Assembly: GCA_963575745.1 (NCBI GenBank)
Contig: CAUYUJ010001755.1
Span: 30,001-94,000, forward strand
Direction: 5' to 3'
Source: Prorocentrum cordatum
Taxonomy: Eukaryota > Sar > Dinophyceae > Prorocentrales > Prorocentraceae
DNA: 64,000 bases
Numbering within the stretch: the stretch's first letter is position 1; each line of letters starts with the position of its first letter. Both the position numbers and the translations under genes were made by a program. This document shows positions 39,290-48,848 of this stretch, piece after piece. The notes below the pieces were generated by a model. That model was not told the DNA's origin, made no database searches, and saw only the letters and a program-made list of their open reading frames with translations.

Positions 39290-40085
39290 GCAGACCCCTC
39301 CCCGACAGTCGGCCCTCACCCAGGAGTTGGCCGCTTCGCTGGGGCCCTCGTCGACTGCCCCTCGCCCTCTCCCCCGTGTTCCTCAGAGTAGGGTGTCGAC
39401 CAGGCTCGATCGGAGGAGGCCCGCACTGGCCCTCGTCGCTGCTCTATTGTCGCATCGCGTCGCAGCGCGCGGCTCGCGGCCCCAGGGCCTCCGCGGGAGC
39501 CCCGCCGCCCCACTCGACAGAATCTCCGGCCCCTTTGTCGAGCGCAGGGGGAGGGGGGGGAGGGGGGAGTGGCTCGAGGGCGAGGCAGATCGAGGTCCGG
39601 GGCAAGGCCCGCGCACCCTTCCACTCGGGGTCTCTTGGGCTCGGCCTCGCCATCTCTCACTGGCGGCCCCGTGGCCAGATCCAGACCAGTTCGGATTCTT
39701 TAAATAGACAGTTGCACGTCGCTGGGCGGTCACAGACCTCGGAATCTGACCCGATCGGGAGGGGCCTCGGTAACAGGATGGAAAGCGGAAGAAGCGGGAG
39801 GAAGACAGGGGGGATGCCCCGAGCCCGAGTTGCCCGACTCGCTCGGCGTTCCTGCTTCAAGCGTGGGAAGCAAGTCTGACCGATCACCACTCGGAGGGAG
39901 AGGTGGGATCTCCTGGCCCTCTGCGATGGAGGGCAGCCTGGTGGACCAGGCACTTGAAGCCCTTATAAGGGCCCCCTGAGGCGGGCGGGGCAACATCGGT
40001 CTCCTCCGAGCCTCGCTGGGCTTCCCCTGGTCCGAGGTTCGGAAGTGGATTGGTTCCTGGGGCCACCGAAGGAAAACGTTGCTGC
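39290..40085 (-). other. Linker between integrase tail and reverse transcriptase
   Basis: Low-complexity, proline- and arginine-rich frames on both strands; no domain recognised. In related elements this part of the polyprotein is poorly conserved. Confidence 0.5.
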
Positions 40086-40089
40086 CGGG

Positions 40090-40330
40090 CTTCCTCTGAC
40101 GGGTCTCCCTCTCTCTGAACGTCCACCGCAACCGCTCGCTGGGCGCCGATTTGACGCCGCAGCTCCTGCCAATCTGCGCCCTCGGTCAGAGGCATTCCAA
40201 GCTCCTCGCCTGGCCTGGCGGGGCGCAGCTGGGCGGAACACTTCCAAAGACGCGCGCGCGTCGCGATCCATGCGGTTCCCTGCTCACGAAGCACAACCAT
40301 TCCCGGGCCGCGCCAGTGCCCCATGGAGCC
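40090..40330 (-). pseudogene. Post-integrase domain remnant
   Basis: In one open frame (40471-39884): MGHWRGPGMVVLREQGTAWI, ATRARLWKCSAQLRPARPGE, ELGMPLTEGADWQELRRQIG. The W-x-G-P-G ... W(I/V) ... G/R-x-LW-x-CS ... QLR-x-A order is the SH3-like chromatin or RNA-contact module that follows integrase in many such elements. This is the longest stretch of the polyprotein without a frame change. Confidence 0.75.
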
Positions 40331-40523
40331 CTGACGGGACGAGGCGAACCTGTGAAGCGGGGCAATCTTCGCTCTGCCCGCCCGTTGGATCTGGTCGCAA
40401 ACTACCGCCTTCAGGGCCAGCTCGCTGGCCCTATCGGGAACTCTCTGAGCCCTCGCAAACTCAGCTCCCACAGGGTCCGCCCCGAGCAGCTCGCGAGGGG
40501 TTCAGGACATCCCCGGACACCCA

Positions 40524-41210
40524 TTAAGTCGGGGAGAAACCTCCTCGGCGCCAGCAGCGGATCTTGCGCCCGACGAGCTCAATCGCCAGAGTTTCCAGCT
40601 CCTCCACGTCTCGCGGCACGTCCAAGCCGGCGTCGAAATCCGCCTGGATACGCTCCTTGATCAAACCCCCGTGGCTCGCGCATTTTGTTCTCCCAGGGGG
40701 GGCCTGCGCCCCCACTCTGGCCAGCGATATTCCTCGAGCGAAACTCTCCTCAAACTCGGCCCCCCCGCCCGAAATCAGCAGGCGAGCGCGTCCGAGAGGC
40801 CGGGCCCAGGCCATAGCGAAAGCCTTCCACGCCGTAGACGCACGTCCGTCTTCGACCTCCGCAATTATCTCCTCGGGAACGGGCGCCCGCCACCGCGAGG
40901 CCCGCGGAGGCCACCTGCCCCTCGGCCAGCCACAGCGCCGTCGGAACCGACTCTGCCTCTGCCCGTCGGCCTGCCACAGCGCCGTCGGAACCGACTCTGC
41001 CTCTGCCCGTCGGCCTGCCAGCTCGGAGCTCACCGCGGCCAGCGCCGTCGACGCTCCCGGGGCCAGAGCCATCGGGACAAATCTCATACTTGGAGGTATA
41101 TGTGGCCAAATAAATCGAACGCAGCTCAGCAAGTGCCTCCCGCTGAACCGTTCGGATCTCCATCGATTCTACATGGGCGGGCAGCGGCGACCTCCGGACC
41201 CACCCCACCC
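40524..41210 (-). pseudogene. Integrase catalytic domain remnant
   Basis: The upstream frame gives EIRTVQREALAELRSIYLAT and YTSKYEICPDGSGPGSVDGA (41150-41040), consistent with the first catalytic Asp in C-P-D. After the 44-bp duplication, the next frame gives WKAFAMAWARPLGRARLLIS, GGGAEFEESFARGISLARVG, HGGLIKERIQADFDAGLDVP and RRGGFSPT. In related integrases the second Asp precedes the GAEF word; here the position is Gly (ISGGGAEF). The Glu that normally precedes HGG is not in place. The RRGGFSP word marks the integrase C-terminal side. Inactive. Confidence 0.8.
40930..41017. repeat. Exact 44-bp tandem duplication
   Basis: 40930-40973 and 40974-41017 are identical (unit starts CCACAGCGCCGTCGGAACCG). 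Because 44 is not a multiple of three, it shifts the integrase frame. The lack of any difference makes it younger than most of the element's other damage. Confidence 0.97.
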
Positions 41211-41689
41211 CGCCCGAGTTCTGCGTGGAGACTCTTGGTCGACGTCACTGCTAGGCCGACCGCCCTCTCGAGCCCTAGCTGGGTCTCAGGAGACCAGTCT
41301 CGCTGCTCGCCTGACGCACTGCCGGGGCCTCTCGAAGGTCCCCCAGGGCGGTCCTTGACGCGCGCCAACCTCAGCCTTGCGTCGAAAACCTTAGAGAAGC
41401 CCGAAACGGGGCGAGAGCAACTCCAGCGACCACCGGGAACCCGGAGGTCCCGGGCCGCCAGACGCCATAGGTCACGGAGGAGGCGAGGAGTCGGAGAGCG
41501 CGCATCGACGCCATGAACGACCCCCCTCTCGTCCATCTGCGGAACAACGCCAGAGCTCGCCTGGGGCGGGCCCTCCTTCAAGCGGGGATAACGCTGCGGA
41601 GACGACTCTGGGTCCTGGGGCCATCGGCTGGTCGGGCGCGTCACTGGGCCAGCCCGCGCCCTGAGAGAAGCCGATGCAACGCGGCGCCC
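41211..41689 (-). pseudogene. Protease-integrase spacer of the element
   Basis: Frames remain partly open (to 431 codons in one frame, 42421-41126), but Arg/Gly-rich sequence dominates and I cannot place a domain. The integrase N-terminal His-Cys finger, expected here, was not found. Confidence 0.4.
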
Positions 41690-42000
41690 GAGGACGCGGG
41701 GCTGCAGAACACGCTGCCCCGGGGAAAGTCGATCGCGCGCGTCAGGGAATCCAGCGGGCCGGCTGAGAAGGCGCGGGGAACGTCCTCCCGCGGCGCCGTC
41801 TTCTCTAAGACCCCGAAGCCGCCGCCCAGTCCTAGCGAGAACAAGATGGTCGAGATGGGGCGGGCTTCTCCCCCCGCTCCGCGCGCGGGCCGAGGTCGCG
41901 CGCCCGGGGCCGCCGCGCTGGTCGGGCCCTGCTGCGCCGGCATCCGCCCGGCGAGGTTCAACGGCTTCATCCCGATCAAGTCGATGCCCGCGCCCGGAGC
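41690..42000 (-). pseudogene. Aspartic protease-like region
   Basis: In the frame 42480-41641, residues about 163-262: AGIDLIGMKPLNLAGRM, ISTILFSLGLGGGFGVLEKT, REDVPRAFSAGPLDSLTRAI, DFPRGSVF. The pattern of I-x-SLGLGG-x-GVLE-x-T, a D-V-P turn, an SL-x-x-IDFPRG end matches the C-terminal half of retroelement proteases I know from dinoflagellates. The catalytic D-T/S-A/G triplet is not visible, so the N-terminal half is damaged. Confidence 0.55.
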
Positions 42001-42174
42001 CCACATGCGCAATGGCAAAGCCTGCCGTCTGTCTGCGCTGACCTCCTGAGTCGCGGACTTCGCCCTCGCCGACTCCTCCGCCATCAGCTCGGCGGCCGCG
42101 CGACCCGCGAACATGCGGCCCTGGCCCTGCCGGCTTGCCGCGCTGGTCACCCCGCCACCATTCTGCTCCGTCCG

Positions 42175-42217
42175 GCAATTCTTGGCGCGGCGGCCCTTCG
42201 CGCGGCAGTAGCTGCGG
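42175..42217 (-). other. Degenerate CCHC zinc knuckle
   Basis: Residues RSYCRAKGRRAKNC keep the spacing of C-x2-C-x4-H-x4-C but read R-x2-C-x4-R-x4-C: the first Cys and the His have both become Arg. Two of the four zinc ligands remain. Position after gag and before protease is as expected. Confidence 0.6.
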
Positions 42218-42744
42218 TAGATCTCCTTTTGCGAGCTTATGCGCTGATGGTTGCCGCGGCCCCTGGCCAGGAGGTCGTCGATCACGCGCGCCGTCTCGAG
42301 AAGGGCGGCGGTCGCGAGCAGGTCGGCCGTCATCATGATGCTGCCATGCCGGGACCGAGGACCGGCACCGGCATGGCCCTTCGTCCTGGGAGGAAGAACT
42401 GTCGATCCTTCCGGGCAGCATGCATGGTGTCTTTGTTTCCCCATTCGAGATCGCTTCTCGGTAGTCTCTCTGCCCGCCAAGAAAGCCTCTAGCTGTCCTT
42501 CGCTCAGGTCGGCCTCGCCCAGCTCAGCCAGGAGCGTTGCCCCGGCCTCCGAAGGGCAAAAAAAAAAGATTCCTCGCCGTCGTCGTCGTAGTCGCCCTGA
42601 CCAGCCACTAGCACCCCAGCCTCGCCTGTCGCCCGCGCGGGGTCTGCCACTTCTGGCCTAACCTCCGACTCGACAGGCGCGGCCATGCGAGACCCATTCC
42701 GCGCATGAGGGGGCAGTCGCTCAGAGCCAGTAGTCCACGCTAGA

Positions 42745-43650
42745 GGTCGCCTCTAGTGCGCGTTCGGAGGTTCTGGAGGCCTTGTGCTGAGGACCCCGCC
42801 CCTTTCTCCAGGAGCAGGCCCTTGAACCGACCACTCATCCACAGGTTGTTGTCTTCTGCCTCGAAAAACTACGACTCCCTCTTGAACACGAACTGCATGC
42901 GTGTCTCCTTGCTGCTGCGATTGGCCTCGTAGACCGCGCGCTGGCCGAGTCTCCGCCCCCCTTCTCCCTCTCGCTCGCCGATCATCAAGTCCACGCGCGA
43001 CACAATAGCACAAGCCAGCCTCGGCCGGACAATATTGACTCGCTGACGTCCTCGAACTTGGCCTGCATCGTCCAATCGAACTGGTTCAATCGTTTTTCGG
43101 CTCTCCTCCAGATGACCACGCCCGCGTTCTGGTCCCAGCGCTGGACAGCTCGCCCCCACTGGCGATAGTGGCTTCAACAGGGCCACGCCGGCGGGTCGGA
43201 GTAGGCGCCTCTGCTCGAGACAGCTGCGTTCCAGTAGCCAGTCTGTTGCTTCCACGGGTCCCAATCGCCGTCCTCGGCCTGCCACTCCGTGGACCACCGC
43301 TCTCTCCAGTCGCCAGTCTGCCACGTCTGCTCTGGCCTGTCCCCGCCCTGGCCAAAATGGCGCTGCCTCCAAGGGTCCGGAGACGCCGACGAGGGAGAAA
43401 TCGTCAATGTCCCGCAGGCGGTCGCAGCGACCACCTTTTCGAGAAGTGCTCGAAGTCCCTCAACCTGCTGTGCCATAGTAGCAAAGGGTGACGTGCTGCT
43501 CTTGCTGCTGCTGCTGCTGCTGCTGCCGCGAGCTGCCGCAGCGGCAGCCTTGTCGGAGGGCGGGGCCATGACTGCCAGAATGTCTGCGCCGCCGTCCGCT
43601 TCCTTATCGTTGTTGCTGTCGTCATCTTCGAGCTTGCCTTCGCCCGACAT
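42745..43650 (-). pseudogene. Gag-like protein remnant
   Basis: ATG at 43650 begins MSGEGKLEDDDSNNDKEADG; the poly-Ser stretch comes from (CTG)n at 43496-43533. EGLRALLEKVVAATACGTLT follows, then a Trp-rich part ending at a stop (43174). The same frame continues past it with SHYRQWGRAVQRWDQNAGVV and IWRRAEKRLNQFDWTMQAKF. A frame change leads to VDLMIGEREGEGGRRLGQRA and VYEANRSSKETRMQFVFKRE, another stop (42869), then FFEAEDNNLWMSGRFKGLLL and EKGAGSSAQGLQNLRT. The RWD/WKRAEK-like and KGLLLE-x-AGL-x-x-QGLQNLRT order is that of gag in this family. At least two stops and one shift. Confidence 0.75.
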
Positions 43651-43775
43651 CGCCGTGGATCGCCCGCTCACTCAGGATAGGGCCTCCCGTGTGTTTTCCA
43701 AGCTTAAATAGCGGCACGGCGTCGTCTAGCAGCGCCCCATGGCAGCCCCGCCGACCCGGAGCCTCACCACGAAGC

Positions 43776-43787
43776 TCCGCTACCAAC
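43776..43787 (-). promoter_or_regulatory. Possible tRNA primer-binding site
   Basis: Minus strand TGGTAGCGGAGC, 126 bases before the gag ATG, matches 10 of 12 bases of TGGTATCAGAGC, the initiator-Met primer site common in plant copia elements. The flanking sequence begins TGTGGCAGC on the plus strand two bases further, a plausible LTR end. The matching second LTR was not found, so this stays a suggestion. Confidence 0.35.
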
Positions 43788-43996
43788 TGTGGCAGCAAGC
43801 CCGATCGCAATGAGGCTTTTCCATCTTCGCAGTGATGTCGGTCATATCTCTCAGCACTCCCTCTACAATGCAGACCGCTTCCCCTGCAAGACTAACTGCA
43901 GCGTCGAGCCACACCCCTGTGGGACACCAGAAGCGCACGAGACGAGGCGGGCTTCCACAGCCCGACTGGCAGATGGCTCGGGCCCCTGGCAAGATT

Positions 43997-44180
43997 CGGG
44001 CCGGGCGAAAGGGGGGGACAGCAAAGGGGGGGGGTGAGAATCAGCTCACGTAGCTGATTTTCCCGGCGCCGGGAGGCGCCCATGTATCGAGGAATGGGCC
44101 CCTCGGTGAAGCCGAAATCAGCTGCATGCAGCAAATTTCGCACCCCCCCCTTTCCCAGTCCCCCCCTTCCGCCCGGCCCG
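43997..44180 (+). mobile_element. TIR element, family S copy 2
   Basis: Left CGGGCCGGGCGAAAGGGGGG then ACAGC...GAGAATCAGCT. Right in complement CGGGCCGGGCGGAAGGGGGG then ACTGGGAAAGG...GAAATTTGC. Ends agree over roughly 60 bases with interruptions. The centre CGGCGCCGGGAGGCGCC and ATGTATCGAGGAATGGGCCC is shared with copy 1 at 6980 in inverted orientation. Confidence 0.8.
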
Positions 44181-44700
44181 AAAGATGCCGGCCCGCTGGC
44201 TCCCGCGCTGGCTGTGCCGTGTCCGCAGACGCGGGCGGGCCCCCGTCGGCCCGGGTCGGCGCCGCAGGGCCGAACGCCCGACGGACCAATAGAACCCCGA
44301 CCCGACCCCCTTGCCGAGAGCGGGCGCGGGCAGCACGCTTATCTGAGCAGCCACAGGGGTACAGGATTCGGCCTGCCCTGAGGAACGAGAAGTCAGGAAC
44401 GAAGCCCCTATTTTTCCAAGAGAGTCCAGGAAGGCCGAAGGAACACCAAGGGGGCTCGCCGCCAAGAAGGTAGCGGAACGCATGCAAGCCAAAGGAACGA
44501 CCGAGCCCCTTTTGAAAAGTAAGCATTCCTTATTCAAGCCGGACCCTGCATGCTCCAATTTGCCGACCCATTGGGGTTACCTCGGCGCGCGAAGCCGCTG
44601 CCTTTCCCCGAGCCCCTCCCCTGGGAGCCCAATCCGGCGGGTTTTCAGGAAAGGGCCTGGCGGGATGGGCCGCCAGCCGCATCCGACACTGTGAAGCTCC
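44181..44700. other. No gene seen
   Basis: GC-rich unique sequence; frames to about 160 codons on the minus strand without recognisable features. Confidence 0.45.
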
Positions 44701-45330
44701 CAGACGGCCATTCGACGGGGCAACGCGGGCGCAAGGCCGCTCCAGATGGTCTCCCAGACGGCCCACGTTTGCTCAGAGACGGCCCCCGATGGCCTCAAAA
44801 CAACCCACGAGGCCCCCACAACGTCCCAACACGGCTCCAAGAGGACCGCCAAGAGATCCCCACGACCGCCCAGTAAGGCCCCAGAAGCGAAACTGCCCCC
44901 AGAGACCGCCCGGACCCCCCGCAAGAAGCGACCAGCCGACCCCGGACGACCCCTTCTCTGTCGCTTCTTGCTGACACCGCAGCTTGGCCCGCAAGGGGTC
45001 AGCGATGAGGCGCAATCCCAAGAATCCAAAAATCGGGGATGGACAGACCTCCCTTTAGTAAAACGTGGTTTAGTGAAAACGACCTGAGGCCCAAACCTGG
45101 CGGGCGCAAGCCTGGAAAATAACGGCCGCGGCGCCCTCTCGAGAACCGAAAACGGACAATTCACTAATCGACGTGTCACTGTTGGGGGTTCTGTCCACCC
45201 CCGACTGCCGTCGCTTCGTTTCCGATGGGCTTCCGAGTCTTCGACAGGGCCCCCAGATCGCCCAAGAGAGCCCAAGGGAGAGTCCCGGAAGGCCAACGAC
45301 AAGGCCACCTCTCCCAAGAGCCTCCCAAGA
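44700..45330. repeat. CCAAGA-type degenerate repeat
   Basis: GACGGCCCACGTTTGCTCAG- and CCCAAGAGAGCCCAAGGGAG-like words, looser than elsewhere, with unique DNA at about 44960-45170. Confidence 0.65.
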
Positions 45331-45493
45331 GGGCTTCACAGTGCGACTTGTGAGGCTCCGACGTGGCGATGCTACTTCGTGCCGCCTCCTTCTTTCCTCG
45401 AACGCCTCCGGGGGGTGGCCTCCCGCGAGGCTCCGTCATTGTTAGCCACCTTGCTACCAGAGGCCCTCTTGAGGTCTATTAGTTCTGGTCTGC

Positions 45494-45700
45494 TTGATTC
45501 ACGATTTGCGGATGTACCTTGCGTCTCACGGCAGCACGCCTCGGTATGGTTTCTGTTGGTGCCAGCGGCGGTACGCGACGAAAGGCTTCGTTGAATATGG
45601 TGCGCGACGAGTGCATTTTCCCGATACGTGGGCACCTGTCTTATCCTGGGTGGCCCAAAGGCGCTCGCAACCTGGACGGAACCTGCGACGAAGAGCACGG
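45494..45700 (+). pseudogene. Possible copia reverse-transcriptase fragment
   Basis: The frame reads YGFCWCQRRYATKGFVEYGA then RRVHFPDTWAPVLSWVAQRR. Copia reverse transcriptases begin with K-A-R-x-V-A-K-G-F-x-Q-x-x-G ... x-E-T-(F/W)-(A/S)-P-V-x-x-x-x-S-x-R. The KGF, DTWAPV and spacing fit, but only some 35 residues can be compared and it is on the plus strand, unlike the main element. Could be chance. Confidence 0.25.
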
Positions 45701-46031
45701 ACGGACGTCGGCAACAACACGGGGCGCGGAGCGACTTCTTCAGTCGTGGCTATGGCTATGGCCCCCGCTGTCGGCCAGAAGTCCACTCCGCAAGCTCCGC
45801 GTTCGCCTGCCCACCCGAGCGGGGGCCCCCGCGCACGCGAAGCGGGCACGCTCTCCCAACAACCCCCCCAGGCGCGGTGCCCGGCAGGAGGGTAGGTCTG
45901 CGATGGCCCGCGCGGCCCACAAGCCAGGCACCAGTGCAGGAAATCCGCCGACCTCCCCCTTGCACGGGGGTGGGGAAGGCGTATGAGGCACTTCTCTGTC
46001 CCTTTGCCCCTCTCCCCCTATCGGGGATCTG

Positions 46032-46218
46032 CTGACCTGGGTCAGTGCAAACCCGGGCCAGTCGGGCCTGGCAAGATCTTGCGAGGTCCGGCAGGATCCT
46101 GCTTGCTCCGGCACGCTGGCCCATGTCAGTGCAGCCCTGGCCCTGCAGGATCCTGCAAGATCCGGCGCCCTGGCTGAGCCCCGTCTGCATCGACCCTCGT
46201 CTCAAGGGCTCCGGGCCC
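46032..46218 (+). repeat. Dispersed repeat A, copy 6
   Basis: CTGACCTGGGTCAGTGCAAA, CCCGGGCCAGTCGGGCCTGG, CCCTGGCCCTGCAGGATCCT, AAGATCCGGCGCCCTGGCTG, ATCGACCCTCGTCTCAAGGG. The TGACCCGGGTCA palindrome is changed to TGACCTGGGTCA. Confidence 0.8.
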
Positions 46219-46379
46219 ATGCTCTGCGTCCCGAATCCCGCTACGAGGTGAGAGGGGCAGGGGCACGAGCTCCCCAGAGCACCTCCATGGCGCCGTCGGA
46301 GCCTCCAGATCCAATCGCCGCGGGCTCGAAGCCCCCCGGACCTGGCTCCCCAGCGCGCTGGAGAGGCCTCCCGGACATC

Positions 46380-46790
46380 CAAGATCGCCCCAAGACTGCC
46401 CAAGATGCCTGGAAGACGCCCCAAGCGGGCCTCAGAGAACTGGGGGGAACGGGGGGGAGGGAACATTTGGAGGAACGGGGGGGAGGGAAGGGGATCTGGC
46501 TCCAGACCTCTGCTTAGTGCGAATGTTTGCAGCAGTGCGTCCTGTGGGAGCGACTCCACCTGCTCGAAACAGGCGCCCAGAACAGCCAAGATCTACACCA
46601 GGGGGGGAGGGGGCTGCGAGGGCCCGCGCCGATCGGCAAAACAATGGATAAGGAACCCCAAGAGGGCCTAAGAGAACCCACAAGACAGCCTCAAGAGGCC
46701 AAACCTTCAATTGTTCCAAAGGTGTCTGACACATTGTCGATTCTCACCACTTCTGGGCTCTCAGGATGACCCCGCAAGGGTCCGGAGATG
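46380..46790 (+). repeat. CCAAGA-type degenerate repeat
   Basis: CCAAGATCGCCCCAAGACTG-like words, with a local two-fold repeat of GGAACGGGGGGGAGGGAA at 46447-46490. Confidence 0.7.
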
Positions 46791-46969
46791 GCCCGAGGGC
46801 CCCACGACTGTTAAAGATGCTTCCGAATACAGTTTAGGAAGGAGTTAACCAACAGTCCGAAAACCTCAAGTTCCCCAACTAGTACTTGCTTTTGAATCGA
46901 TATGCAAAAAAGATGCCAATGGAAACCATGGAAACGACACAAGTGGTTCTGAGATCATCGGATCCATGA

Positions 46970-47085
46970 GGAATCCCTGGTATTTCCCGAGGGATCCTGG
47001 GGAACCCCGCAGACTTTTGAAACAAGGATCCTTCGGAATCCTTAGGTATCCTGCGAAAATTCATCGGATTTCCTCCGAGGATTCT
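46970..47085 (+). repeat. GGATCCTTCGGAATCC repeat, block 1
   Basis: GATCCTTCGGAATCCTTAGG-like words. CATCGGATTTCCTCCGA here recurs at 48126, next to block 2. Confidence 0.7.
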
Positions 47086-47284
47086 GGCCCCGACGGGGGG
47101 CACAGTTTGGCCCCTCCGCTCTTCTTTAAAGCCAAAATCATTGATTTTACTAAGGTTTTGGCCCCATGTTGGCGTTCTGAGGGGTCCGCGCTCATCTTCC
47201 TTCATAGCAAAATCTTTGCTTTTACAAAGGTTTTGGGCTCATTCTGTTCTTTTCAGGGGGCAGCTCTCATTGGCGCTTCTGAGG

Positions 47285-47515
47285 AGGTCGCAAGAGGCCC
47301 CAAGATGGCCTCCAGAGGCTCCCAGGAGGCTCCCAAGAGGCCTCCCAAGGAGGCCCCCCAGAGGCCCCCCAGCGGTCCCAAGAGGCCCCCAAGAGGCCCC
47401 CAAGAGGCCCCCAAGAGGCCTCAAGAGGCCCCAAGAGGCCCCCAAGAGGCCCCCAGCCCCCAAGAGGCCCCCAAGAGGCCCCAAGAGGCTCCAAGAGTCC
47501 CCCAAGAGGCCCCAC
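47285..47515 (+). repeat. CCCAAGAGGCC short-period repeat
   Basis: The most regular block of the CCAAGA class: CCCCCAAGAGGCCCCCAAGA with 9-12-base spacing. Confidence 0.9.
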
Positions 47516-47520
47516 GAGGA

Positions 47521-47930
47521 GCCCGAACGACTCACACCAGGACGAGGGGCCCGAACGACTCACACCACGAAGAGCCCGAACGACTCACACCACAAGGAGG
47601 GGCCCGAACGACTCACACCAGGACGAGGCGCCCGAACGACTCACACCACGAGGAGCCCGAACGACTCACACCACGACGAGGGCCCCGAACGACTCACACC
47701 ACGAGGAGCCCGAACGAGTCACACCAGGAGGAGGGGCCCGAACGACTCACACCAGGACGAGGGGCCCGAACAACTCACACCACGAGAAGCCCGAACGACT
47801 CACACCAGGACGAAGAGCCCGAACGACTCACACCACGAAGAGCCCGAACGACTCACACCAGGAAGAAGGGCCCGAACGACTCACACCAGGACGAGAAACC
47901 CCAAACGACTCAAACCACGAGGAGCGCTTT
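47521..47930 (+). repeat. 25-30-bp tandem array
   Basis: About 15 units of CCCGAACGACTCACACCA followed by either GGACGAGGGG or CGAGGAG, so two unit lengths alternate. All three forward frames read through (THTTRSPNDSHHEE-like). Followed at 47940 by a short GA/CT-rich spacer. Confidence 0.93.
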
Positions 47931-48164
47931 CTCTCCCTCCTCCTCCGCCTCGTCCTTCTCCCGCTCCCACCACAAGGAGGATGTACAAGGAGGCGGGAGG
48001 AAGGAGGAACAGGGGAGATATGCGGGGGCAGGCGGAAACACGCCTGAAAAACACGACTGTCGGCATGCTTCGCAAGAGTTGCTGTTTTGAGATGGGCTGG
48101 TGGGGATACGCGAAGCGTGAAGAATTCATCGGATTTCCTCCGAACCCTTGGGGCCTGAGGGATC

Positions 48165-48440
48165 TACAGGTCTCCATGAGAATCCTTCAAGATCCTTAGG
48201 GATTCCTTCAGGAGGTGGTATGCTTAGGGACTTCGAGGATTTCCTCTGAACCCTTCGGGATCCTTAGGGCTTCATTGCAATCCTGAAGAATCCTGAGGAA
48301 ACCCTTCGAGATCCTTGAGAATCACTTTAGGGATCACTAGGGATTCCTGGGATTCCTTCGAAGTTTCCCGGATCCTTCGGAATTTGGAACCCTTGGAATC
48401 CTTAACGGATCCTTCGGGACCCCTAGGGGCTCATAGAAAT
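48165..48440 (+). repeat. GGATCCTTAGGG repeat, block 2
   Basis: AGATCCTTAGGGATTCCTTC-like words at 10-14-base intervals, with GGATCC and GGAATTCC-type palindromes. The stretch 48440-48848 contains CCAAGAGGC words at 48705-48790 and otherwise unique DNA. Confidence 0.75.
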
Positions 48441-48848
48441 TTATTCTCAAGCATCCGTAGAAATATTCCCACCGGATTGCTACAAATCTGGACGGATCCC
48501 CTGGAACTCCCAAGAAACCCATCGGGGTCCGAACAGAACAGACCACGCGCTGCCTCAGTATAATTAGCATCAGGAGTGGCCCTTGTGGAAATCTGCTCAG
48601 GGTCTTCTGCCTTCAGGGTGTCATCTCGCCAGAGAGGGTGGTGTGCCAGGCCAGGTGCCCAGGACCTTCCCAGCGCGACGCCACCCCCCGAACCCCTCGA
48701 GCCCAAGAGGCTCCCAAGAGGCGACCCAGAGGCTGCAAGATGGCCAAGAGGCGCCTGGGAGACCCCAAGAAGGGCCCCATGATCTTCAGATAGGCCCAAG
48801 ACCACTGGGCATAGCACATCTGAGCGTATGCGTGCGCGGGCTCGTAAT

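Larger units (their letters stand above)
37636..43787 (-). mobile_element. Decayed Ty1/copia-like retroelement
   Basis: About 6.1 kb on the minus strand with domains in copia order: gag, zinc knuckle, protease-like region, integrase, a post-integrase domain, reverse transcriptase, RNase H. Integrase before reverse transcriptase is the Ty1/copia order. Every domain is split between frames or carries stops, and catalytic residues are replaced, so the copy is dead. A primer-binding-site-like word sits upstream of gag. No long terminal repeat pair was found by eye, and the downstream end runs straight into CCAAGA repeats. Dinoflagellate origin is inferred from remembered motif similarity. Confidence 0.85.

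Noticed and set aside
45756-46589. 277-codon minus frame
   Set aside because: Passes through A copy 6 without interruption, so it is composition-driven and not a gene.
47521-47930. CRISPR array
   Set aside because: The spacers are only two alternating sequences and the organism is eukaryotic; also rejected for 29751-30511 and 58180-59700.
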